NCBI GenBank assembly: GCA_021773655.1
Contig: JAJFJX010000145.1
Span: 1 to 14,950 of the forward strand
Length of the DNA: 14,950 bases
Direction: 5' to 3'
Origin: Panacagrimonas sp.
GTDB taxonomy: Bacteria; Pseudomonadota; Gammaproteobacteria; Nevskiales; Nevskiaceae
The position numbers and the translations under genes were made by a program. Below are positions 1-6,890 of the stretch, piece after piece. The notes under the pieces were generated by a model, which saw nothing but the letters and a program-made list of their open reading frames with translations, ran no database searches and was not told where the DNA came from. Numbering within the stretch: position 1 is the stretch's first letter; the number at the start of each line of letters is the position of its first letter.

Positions 1-3000
1 GAAGCTGACGCTGACATAGGCGTTGCCCTCGATCCCTTCGGGCAGGCGGATGCGCTGCGTGCTGGCGGTGGTGTCGCTGCGGAACCACTGCCAGGCATGG
101 ACCTTGTCGCGTTCGATGGTGATCAGGCCGGCGCCGGTGTAGGGCGCGTTGATCTGCAGTTCGATCTCCTCGCCCGGGCGGTAGTCTTTCTTCGACAGCA
201 CGATCTGCAGCTCGGCGTTTTTCTCCAGCCGCGCGTCGAGGTTGGCGTCGCCGGCCACCGTGTAGTCGACCCGTGCCAGGGTCTGATCGTCGCCATCGAC
301 CAGCACGTATGCGTAGCGTCCGGGCTGCGCGGTCTCCAGCGCCAGTGCGGTGCCGCCCTCGGCGATGGCGTAGTCGTGCGCTTCGAGCCGGTTTTCGCGC
401 TGGCGGGATTCGTACTGGTAGGTGCCGTTTTTCTGCTTGACCAGGGTCGAGACGTGGACGATCTCCATCCGGCGCAGTCGCAGGCCGTCGGCTGCGATCC
501 GGCGCAGACCGGGATCGACCGCGATCAGTTCGACCTGCCGTTGAGCGTTCCGGCTCACATAGCCCAGATCGCCATCGGCCTTGACCCCCACCAGATACGG
601 CATGCCAGAGACCAGCTGGGTGACCTGCGCGGCGACGCCGCGGCCGCCCTCGGCCTCGAAACCCTGGGTCACCAGTTGCAGGCGGTACGTGGCCCTGTCG
701 AAGCGCTCCAGGCGCAGGTCGAAGCGCGCCTGGCCCTGGGCGTCGGTGGTGGTTTCGGCCAGATCCTCGGTCAGCCCCTCGCGCGCCGCCTGCGGATCGG
801 AAAATACGTACCCCGGGTATTCGGCAAAACGCGGCAGGCCGGGCGACAGGCGCAGCGAAGCGGTGACGCGCCGGTCCTGCGCCGGGCTTCCGAACAGATT
901 CTGCAAGTCCACCGAGGCGCTGAGGTCGTCCGGCGAAACCCAGCCCTGCGCACGCTGCGTGGACAGGCGCGCGCTCATCTTCATGCGATCGGGCTCGAAG
1001 TCGCGCACCAGCACCGTGGTCGACCCGACCTGCTCGCGGCGCCGTGCGTCATGGGCGATCGACAGCGCGAAGGTCCAGGTGCCGGCGGGCGAGGCGGCGT
1101 GGGTGGGGTGGAGGATCTGCTCGAACCCGGCGTCGGACAGCGCCAGGCGTTCCCGGCGGATGGTCTGCCCGCGCGGATCGGTGACTTCCAGCTGCAGCGG
1201 CAGTCCGGCCGGCAGCGCGCTCCAGTCGTGCGCACGCACGATGGCGCCGATGCGAATCTGTTCGCCCGGCCGATAAATGCCGCGGTCGGAGAACAGGTAG
1301 GCATCCAGCGCCCCGGCGTCTACGGCGTTGGCCACGCCACCGACGTCGAAGCGCGACAGGTCCAGCGGGCGCAGGCGCCAATCCACCGGCAGGAAACTGG
1401 CATCGCCGCCCTTGCGCGCCAGGTACAGCACCGGCTCCTGCTCGCGCTCGAAATCCTTGAGCGTGGGGAAGCGCACGTGACCCTGCGCGTCGCTGCTGCG
1501 CGACAGCACCGGCAGTCCGTTGCGGCCGATGACCTCGATGCGTACGTCGGCGACCGGGCGCCCGTCGTGGATGGACTGCACGAACAGATCCTGCGAGCCG
1601 TCGAGATTGCGCTTGACCAGCAGCCCGAGGTCGGTGACCACCACCAGGCGGGTCTGGCGGACCACCCCCTGGCGCGTGCGGCCGTCCTCGGCCAGATAGG
1701 GGCCGTGACGGGGGCGGCCCTTTTCGGCGTCCCAGCCCTGCAGCGAGAGCAGGAACACGCCGCGCCGATCCTGCGGATCCGCCGCGCCGTCTTCGCCGGC
1801 CAGATACTGCGACAGGTCCAGCGAGGTATAGACCGGCGCGCCGGGCGCCCGCGGCGGCAGCCGCTGAATCCGGGTGAAGCGTTGGCTCAGATTGTCCTGA
1901 TTCAGCGCCCAGTGCTGGAACTCGGGGCTGGAAAAGTTGCCGCGCGTCTGCGAAACCAGATGCTGCAGCTGTCCGGGCAGCAGGCGCGAGATCTCGACCT
2001 GCATCGCGCCCAGGTCGCGCGTGACCACGTCCAGACGCCGCGCGCCGGACATCGCCAGCAGCGAGCCGGGGGCGACGATGCGCAGTTCGCTCGGGTAGTC
2101 GGGCACGCGCAGCACCTGTTCGCGGGTCTGGCCCAGGCGGTAGCCGCCGAACGACTCCAGCCCGGCCTCGACGCGGGCATAGACGTAGCGGCCGGGCGCG
2201 GCCTCGAAGGCAAAGGCATGCAGCGGGCGGTTCGGCTGGTCGGCGCCGACCGGCTGCAAATCCAGCGGTGTGGCGCGGGCCAGCACGCGGTTGTCCACGC
2301 CGTGATCCCAGTCATACGGCTGCCCCGGATGGCGGAGTTCGAACCGCGCCTGCAGGTCGGCGTCCGGGTGCTTCAGCGGCAGCAGCCAGGTCCTGAAGCG
2401 CGGCGGTGTGGCGGTTTCGCCGACCGGGAAGGAGAATCCCAGGATCGCGACCTGTTGCGGGTCCTGCTGCGCGTTGCGCGCCAGATCCAGGCGCAGGTCC
2501 TGAACCGCCAGGGCGTCGCGACCCGGCACCACGATCTGCGTGCCCAGCGTCGCCGGCGTGGTGTTGCCGCCGCGTGCGGAGCGCAGGCCCTTGTCGATGC
2601 GGAAGTCCAGCCGGCCCTGCTTGTCCGGAACCTCCAGCGCGGCGGAGCGGATGTGGGCTTCGAGCCCCAGCGGACCATAGTCGACCGTCCAATCGACGGC
2701 GCCGCGTCGCACCTCCTGGCCCTGAGCGGGAATCTCGAACAACGCCAGCTCGATGCGCTGCTCCAGCGCCGCGCGATCCACAGGATGCGAAAATCCGAGG
2801 CTCAGCACGGCCTTCTTGTCGGCGGCCACCCGCGGATCCTGGTGGAACTGCTGATCGGTGATGCGGGCTTCGAATGCCGGGGAGATGAATTCGATCCGGT
2901 TGCGATCCAGGCGCTGGTGCGCGGCAACCAGGCGCCCGGCGTCCAGGGCGACCTCGAAAGTTGCGCCCACCGGCCAGTCGGCTTCGGGATCAAAGAGCAG

Positions 3001-3474
3001 GTTTCGATCATCTTCCCAGCGCCACTGCCCGGGGTGCGCCGGATGCAGCCCGACGCCCGAAGCGTTCTTGTCCAGCGGCTGGCCGAGTTTTTCCAGTGGT
3101 GCCACCGATGCCGAGAAGCGCAGGCGCAGCGGTTCGGGCTCGCCGGCGGGTTCACAGGCGTAACAGGTCACCGCCGGAGGCAGGATCTCGATGCTCACCC
3201 GCTCCGGCTGCGGAAGGCCGGCGTACCACTGCCAGGACGCGATACCCGCCGCACCCAGGGCCAGCAGCAGGGTGCCGGCCACCGCAACCTGCCGTGGATG
3301 ACGGCGCAGCCGGTCCCACTGCAGGCGCAGGCGCCGCGCCAGAAAGCGCAGCCAGTGCGGGGCGTGCCAGTGAACGGACCCGAACACGGTCGCCAGCAGG
3401 CTGGCCAGCGCCGCACCCGCCAGGCGCAGCGTCGCCATCGGGCCACGCCCTGAATCTTCTGCGGGCTGCGTCAT
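1..3474 (-). CDS. Alpha-2-macroglobulin family protein (YfaS/YfhM-like), 3' end beyond the window
   Basis: Bacterial alpha-2-macroglobulins (COG2373) are large envelope proteins thought to trap or inhibit foreign proteases in the periplasm. The minus frame stays open from an ATG at 3474 to base 1, giving 1158 residues, with the C-terminal part missing. The N-terminus has a hydrophobic stretch at about residues 14-31, a basic amphipathic region (WLRFLARRLRLQWDRLRR), and a probable membrane anchor at about 63-83 (VAVAGTLLLALGAAGIASW). There is no lipobox. The periplasmic part has the family motif DRGIYRPGEQI near residue 730 and another macroglobulin-type segment, KKDYRPGEEIELQINAPY, near 1090-1110, followed by ITIERDKVHAWQWF. 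Any CxEQ thioester would lie beyond the window, so thioester type cannot be decided. The ATG at 3474 has only a weak GGGA upstream; an in-frame ATG at 3438 is possible. A pbpC-type partner, common beside this family, would also be off the left edge. Confidence 0.9.
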   Translation of the reverse strand, partial: MTQPAEDSGRGPMATLRLAGAALASLLATVFGSVHWHAPHWLRFLARRLRLQWDRLRRHPRQVAVAGTLLLALGAAGIASWQWYAGLPQPERVSIEILPPAVTCYACEPAGEPEPLRLRFSASVAPLEKLGQPLDKNASGVGLHPAHPGQWRWEDDRNLLFDPEADWPVGATFEVALDAGRLVAAHQRLDRNRIEFISPAFEARITDQQFHQDPRVAADKKAVLSLGFSHPVDRAALEQRIELALFEIPAQGQEVRRGAVDWTVDYGPLGLEAHIRSAALEVPDKQGRLDFRIDKGLRSARGGNTTPATLGTQIVVPGRDALAVQDLRLDLARNAQQDPQQVAILGFSFPVGETATPPRFRTWLLPLKHPDADLQARFELRHPGQPYDWDHGVDNRVLARATPLDLQPVGADQPNRPLHAFAFEAAPGRYVYARVEAGLESFGGYRLGQTREQVLRVPDYPSELRIVAPGSLLAMSGARRLDVVTRDLGAMQVEISRLLPGQLQHLVSQTRGNFSSPEFQHWALNQDNLSQRFTRIQRLPPRAPGAPVYTSLDLSQYLAGEDGAADPQDRRGVFLLSLQGWDAEKGRPRHGPYLAEDGRTRQGVVRQTRLVVVTDLGLLVKRNLDGSQDLFVQSIHDGRPVADVRIEVIGRNGLPVLSRSSDAQGHVRFPTLKDFEREQEPVLYLARKGGDASFLPVDWRLRPLDLSRFDVGGVANAVDAGALDAYLFSDRGIYRPGEQIRIGAIVRAHDWSALPAGLPLQLEVTDPRGQTIRRERLALSDAGFEQILHPTHAASPAGTWTFALSIAHDARRREQVGSTTVLVRDFEPDRMKMSARLSTQRAQGWVSPDDLSASVDLQNLFGSPAQDRRVTASLRLSPGLPRFAEYPGYVFSDPQAAREGLTEDLAETTTDAQGQARFDLRLERFDRATYRLQLVTQGFEAEGGRGVAAQVTQLVSGMPYLVGVKADGDLGYVSRNAQRQVELIAVDPGLRRIAADGLRLRRMEIVHVSTLVKQKNGTYQYESRQRENRLEAHDYAIAEGGTALALETAQPGRYAYVLVDGDDQTLARVDYTVAGDANLDARLEKNAELQIVLSKKDYRPGEEIELQINAPYTGAGLITIERDKVHAWQWFRSDTTASTQRIRLPEGIEGNAYVSVSF

Positions 3475-3516
3475 CGACCATCCCAGTGAGAGCCGCGTGC
3501 CGGCTGGTTGTTGACC

Positions 3517-3522
3517 ATTCTA
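3517..3522 (-). promoter_or_regulatory. Possible -10 box for the macroglobulin gene
   Basis: Read on the minus strand this is TAGAAT, five of six matches to the sigma-70 -10 consensus, about 43 bases before the ATG at 3474. No good -35 hexamer is visible at 16-18 bases. The box sits exactly at the edge of the inverted-repeat element, so the upstream half of any promoter would be supplied by that element. This is inference from sequence only. Confidence 0.25.
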
Positions 3523-3655
3523 GGGCCTGATCACACGGCGTCGGTTGCTGCGTTGCGAGTCCGGAATCCCGTCACTCATTCCTCGCGCTGCGCATTCCTT
3601 GCGCTGCGCAAAAGCGACCTGCGCCGTCGCGATCTCCGCAGCGTGAACAGGCCCT
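3522..3655. mobile_element. 134-bp MITE-like or REP-like element with terminal inverted repeats
   Basis: The left end reads AGGGCCTGATCACAC (3522-3536). The right end read on the other strand is AGGGCCTGTTCACGC (3655-3641), matching at 13 of 15 positions. Inside are two adjacent 16-bp direct repeats, ATTCCTCGCGCTGCGC (3578-3593) and ATTCCTTGCGCTGCGC (3594-3609), which differ at one base. There is also a short GGAAT/ATTCC inverted pair around 3564-3582. No open frame resembles a transposase and no clear target-site duplication is visible. The size, ends and intergenic position fit a non-autonomous miniature element or a dispersed repeat. Copy number in the genome is unknown. Confidence 0.55.
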
Positions 3656-3730
3656 GGTGTGGTGCTTCTCAATCGGCGGGCCTCGTGCGCGGGCACATCG
3701 GTCCGGCGGGCGGCGGATCTCCGACCGGTC

Positions 3731-5107
3731 TCAGGGCGCGACCTCGCGCGTGGACTGGCGCATCGTCACGAACTCCTCGGCCGAGCTGGGATGGATGCCG
3801 ATGGTGTCGTCAAACACCTGCTTCGTGGCGCCGGCCTTGAGCGCCACGGCCAGGCCCTGGATGATCTCGCCGGCTTCCGGGCCCACCATGTGGCAGCCCA
3901 GCACGCGGTCGCTGTCGGCGTCGACCACCAGCTTCATCAGGCTGCGTTCGGCGTCGTGATCGACCAGCGAAAGTTTCATCGGCTTGAAGCGCGATTCGTA
4001 GACCTTCAGACGGTGTCCGGCGCGCAGCGCGTCCTGTTCGCTCAGGCCCACGGTGCCGATGTTGGGCAGGCTGAAAACGGCAGTGGGAATCTGCTTGTAA
4101 TCCAGTGGCCGCGCCTGCTCGGGCCGGTACAGCGTGCGCGCCACTGCCATGCCCTCGGCCAATGCCACCGGCGTCAACTGCACGCGCCCGATGATGTCGC
4201 CGATGGCGAAGATTGACGGCTCGGCCGTACGGTATTGGTCGTCGACCTCGATATGGCCGCGCCGGTCCAGGCGCACGCCAGTGGTGTCCAGCCCCAGATC
4301 GGCCAGCAGCGGGCGCCGGCCGGTGGCGTAGAACACGCAGTCGGTATCCAGGACCTCGCCGTCCTGCAGCCTCAGGCGCAGGCTGCCGTCGGCCTGCCGC
4401 TCGATGGACTGGATGTCGCTGTTGAAGCGCATCTGCAGGTGCTTGCGCTCGAATTCCTCCCGCAGGTGGGTGCGCACGCCGTCGTCGAAACCGCGCAGGA
4501 ACAGGTCGCGACGGTACATCAGCGTGGTCCGGGAACCGAGGCCGTGGAAGATCGATGCGAACTCCACCGCGATGTAGCCACCGCCCACCACCACCACCCG
4601 GCGCGGCAGTTGCGGCAGGAAAAACGCCTCGTTGGAGGTGATGGCGTGTTCGGCGCCCGGCACGTCCGGCTTGTGGGGCCAGCCGCCGGCGGCCACCAGG
4701 ATGTGCGCGGCGCGGTAGCGCTTGCCGAGGACTTCCACGGTGTGCGCGTCGCGCAGCCGTGCATGGCCATCGAACAGGCTCACGCCAGCCTGCCCGAGCA
4801 CCTTGCGGTAGATGCCGTTGAGACGGGCGATCTCGCGGTTCTTGTTGGCGATCAGGTGCGGCCAGTCGAAGCTGCGCGCGCCGGTCGACCAGCCGAATGA
4901 TTCGGCCAGGTCAAGGTCTTCGGAGAAATGGGCGCCATAGACCAGCAGCTTCTTCGGCACGCAGCCGACGTTGACGCAGGTGCCGCCGTAGTAGCGGCTC
5001 TCGGCCACCGCCACCCGAGCCCCGAAATCGGCCGCGAAGCGCGCGGCGCGCACGCCGCCTGAGCCGGCGCCGATGACGAACAGGTCAAAATCGTATCCCT
5101 CGGTCAT
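3731..5107 (-). CDS. gor: Glutathione-disulfide reductase (NADPH)
   Basis: This cytosolic FAD enzyme reduces glutathione disulfide with NADPH. The 458-residue length is normal for the family. The FAD Rossmann motif is at 12-18 (IGAGSGG). The redox disulfide is Cys44/Cys49 in GGTCVNVGCVPKK. The NADPH-binding GGGYIAVE is at 175-182, followed by Arg199 and Arg205 in YRRDLFLR, the spacing that confers NADPH rather than NADH preference in Gor. The second FAD motif is FAIGDI, and the C-terminal catalytic pair His439/Glu444 is in HPSSAEEF. These features separate it from dihydrolipoamide dehydrogenase and mercuric reductase. The ATG at 5107 places the FAD motif at the usual distance; the ribosome-binding site is weak. 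It lies 43 bases downstream of the aminopeptidase gene on the same strand, so cotranscription is likely. Confidence 0.95.
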   Translation of the reverse strand: MTEGYDFDLFVIGAGSGGVRAARFAADFGARVAVAESRYYGGTCVNVGCVPKKLLVYGAHFSEDLDLAESFGWSTGARSFDWPHLIANKNREIARLNGIYRKVLGQAGVSLFDGHARLRDAHTVEVLGKRYRAAHILVAAGGWPHKPDVPGAEHAITSNEAFFLPQLPRRVVVVGGGYIAVEFASIFHGLGSRTTLMYRRDLFLRGFDDGVRTHLREEFERKHLQMRFNSDIQSIERQADGSLRLRLQDGEVLDTDCVFYATGRRPLLADLGLDTTGVRLDRRGHIEVDDQYRTAEPSIFAIGDIIGRVQLTPVALAEGMAVARTLYRPEQARPLDYKQIPTAVFSLPNIGTVGLSEQDALRAGHRLKVYESRFKPMKLSLVDHDAERSLMKLVVDADSDRVLGCHMVGPEAGEIIQGLAVALKAGATKQVFDDTIGIHPSSAEEFVTMRQSTREVAP

Positions 5108-5150
5108 GGATTCAGGTGTCCGCGGACGATGGCAGTGAAGGGTGATGACC

Positions 5151-6197
5151 TTACTTCATCAGTTCCTGCAGTCGCTGGCGGCGCGCATCGGCTGGCAACG
5201 CACCGAGTGCGCGGCAGGCGGCGTGAAAGCGTGGCCAGTCGCGGCCGACCTGTTCATAGATGCGTTCGAATGCCGGCACGAATTGGTCGTACAGCCCGAA
5301 GCTGAGCAGGCTGGCATTGTTGAGTTCGGCGTCGAACCAGCCGTCATAGGCCGGATCACCGTTCCACTGCGTGTCACGCAGTTCTGCGTACCTGCTTTTC
5401 AGGCGCCGGAATTCGGCGGCCTTGCGTGCGCGCATCGCCCCGGCCGACAACGGCAGCGAGTAGATCTGCGTCAGGCGCTGGCGCGTGTCCAGCATCAGGC
5501 GCGTGAAATCCCGCTGGCGGCTGCGCTGCAGGGCCGAGGCGGTCTCGTCGATGCGCCCGGCAGCAAAGTACTCGCGCAGACCCTGCTGTTCGACGAAGCG
5601 CGCCATGGACTCGTTGAACACCGTGTCGTCGGTGACGTAGAGCTGCTGGTGGACCAGTTCGTGGAACACCGTGGCCACCAGCACCGCATCGCTCCAGTGC
5701 AGCATGGTGTTGAGCACCGGATCGTCGAACCAGCCCAGCGTCGAGTAGGCCGGAACGCCGCCGACCACCACGTCATAACCCTTGGCGCGCAAGGCTGCGG
5801 CCTGCGCCTGCGCCCGTTCCCGGCTGTAATGCCCGCGATAGGCCACGCAGCCGGCGATGGGAAAGCAGGACTCCACCGGTGCCAGCGAAAACTCGGGCGT
5901 GGCCAGCACGTTCCAGACCGCGAAGCTGCGCCCCAGATCCGCGTAGAGCGTGTAACTGTCGTTGTCCGGCAGGTGCAGGTCGGTGACGGCGAAGCGACGG
6001 GCATCCAGCACCAGCGCCAGGCGCCGGCGCAGTTCGGGATCGCGTTGCGGATCACCGACGATCTGTTCGATGGGCACGCGACGCGACAGCAGTTCCATCT
6101 GTCCACGGGCCAGGTGGGCGTAATAGCCCAGGTGCGCGCAACCGGTGGTGGCGAGCAAAGCGCTCGCCAAGGTCAGCAATCGGGGCCAGGAGTTCAT
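5151..6197 (-). CDS. Predicted zinc aminopeptidase, putative lipoprotein (COG4324 / PF10023 type)
   Basis: The 348-residue protein matches the family of putative aminopeptidases whose N-terminus typically begins C..LGYY.QLA.GQ.ELL; here it reads CAHLGYYAHLARGQMELLSRR. A signal peptide ends at Cys20 in LLATTGC, a slightly weak lipobox, so it is probably a lipoprotein. The gluzincin-type motif HELVH is at 179-183 and the likely third zinc ligand is Glu196 in NESMARF, 13 residues after the second His. The segment GYDVVVGGVPAYSTLGWFDDP (140-160) is also characteristic of the family. The physiological substrate is unknown, and the aminopeptidase name comes from the family annotation rather than from firm biochemistry that I can cite. 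It is the probable first gene of an operon with gor and is divergent from the glycosylase-like gene, 86 bases away. Confidence 0.85.
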   Translation of the reverse strand: MNSWPRLLTLASALLATTGCAHLGYYAHLARGQMELLSRRVPIEQIVGDPQRDPELRRRLALVLDARRFAVTDLHLPDNDSYTLYADLGRSFAVWNVLATPEFSLAPVESCFPIAGCVAYRGHYSRERAQAQAAALRAKGYDVVVGGVPAYSTLGWFDDPVLNTMLHWSDAVLVATVFHELVHQQLYVTDDTVFNESMARFVEQQGLREYFAAGRIDETASALQRSRQRDFTRLMLDTRQRLTQIYSLPLSAGAMRARKAAEFRRLKSRYAELRDTQWNGDPAYDGWFDAELNNASLLSFGLYDQFVPAFERIYEQVGRDWPRFHAACRALGALPADARRQRLQELMK

Positions 6198-6272
6198 CGT
6201 GTCAATGCAGATGCCGTGACAGGCGCCCCGCGGGCGTCGCCACGAACCGTCACGGAATTGCGGTGGGCTCGA

Positions 6273-6278
6273 TACTAT
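6273..6278 (+). promoter_or_regulatory. Possible -10 box implying a leaderless transcript
   Basis: TACTAT is five of six matches to the -10 consensus and ends five bases before the ATG at 6284. A start site at the usual distance would fall on or beside that ATG. There is no Shine-Dalgarno sequence before the ATG, which fits leaderless translation. No convincing -35 box is seen, so this is tentative. Confidence 0.25.
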
Positions 6279-6283
6279 CGTTG

Positions 6284-6874
6284 ATGCCCGCCACCCGACT
6301 CGATCACCTGCTGGCCGAGGTGCGCGCCTGCACCCGCTGCGCCGAGCACCTGCCGCTGGGACCGCGGCCGGTGCTGCAGCTTGCTGCGAGCTCGCGCGTG
6401 CTGATCATCGGCCAGGCGCCGGGGACGCGCGTGCACGCCAGCGGCGTGCCCTGGAACGATCCCAGCGGCGAGCGCCTGCGCACCTGGCTCGGGGTCGACG
6501 CCGCGGCGTTCTACGACACCGCCCGCTTCGCACTGATGCCGATGGGATTCTGCTATCCCGGCCGCGGCAAGGGTGGGGATCTGCCGCCGCGGCCCGAGTG
6601 CGCGCCGCAGTGGCACCCGGTGTTGCGGGCAGGGATGTCGCAGGTGCGACTGACGCTGCTGATCGGCCAGTACGCCCAGCGCCACTATCTGCCGGATTCC
6701 GCCGGCAGCCTGGAAGCCCGGGTGCTGCGCCACGGGCAGGCGCTGGAACGGGGGTTGTTTCCGCTGCCGCACCCGAGTCCGCGCAATACCCTGTGGCTCA
6801 GGCGTCGGCCCTGGTTCGAGGCCGAGGTGGTCCCGGCGCTGCGCGAGGCGGTGGCCGCTGCGCTGGGGTCCTGA
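6284..6874 (+). CDS. Uracil-DNA glycosylase superfamily protein (UDG-like, COG1573)
   Basis: This 196-residue protein has the superfamily fold signature: a motif-A-like GQAPG at 43-47, followed by WNDPSGERLRTWL, and a C-terminal HPSPRN at 163-168 corresponding to the motif-B loop. Four cysteines (16, 19, 90, 106) match the spacing of the 4Fe-4S ligands of family 4 enzymes (CxxC then two Cys 16 apart), so a cluster is likely. Family 4 enzymes normally carry GEAPG; here Glu is replaced by Gln, and the DxxGxPF region is different. It is therefore better called UDG-like than a proven uracil glycosylase. Base-excision repair is the likely role. The ATG at 6284 is preferred; an in-frame GTG at 6263 would add seven residues. 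Its stop lies 16 bases from the convergent permease gene with no terminator between. Confidence 0.8.
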   Translation: MPATRLDHLLAEVRACTRCAEHLPLGPRPVLQLAASSRVLIIGQAPGTRVHASGVPWNDPSGERLRTWLGVDAAAFYDTARFALMPMGFCYPGRGKGGDLPPRPECAPQWHPVLRAGMSQVRLTLLIGQYAQRHYLPDSAGSLEARVLRHGQALERGLFPLPHPSPRNTLWLRRRPWFEAEVVPALREAVAAALGS

Positions 6875-6890
6875 GTCTTCAGGCAGAGGC

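Noticed and set aside
97..3453. 1118-codon open frame on the plus strand opposite the macroglobulin gene
   Set aside because: It is exactly codon-aligned with the minus-strand gene, so it stays open simply because TTA, CTA and TCA codons are rare there. Its product is Gln/Arg/His-rich with no recognisable domain.
3700..3730. Possible terminator just past the gor stop codon
   Set aside because: Only a 5-base CGGTC/GACCG stem and a small palindrome GACCGGTC, with no T-tract on the minus strand.
5142..6284. 380-codon plus-strand open frame opposite the aminopeptidase
   Set aside because: Codon-aligned with the minus-strand gene, which has a signal peptide and the HELVH motif; the plus product is composition-driven.
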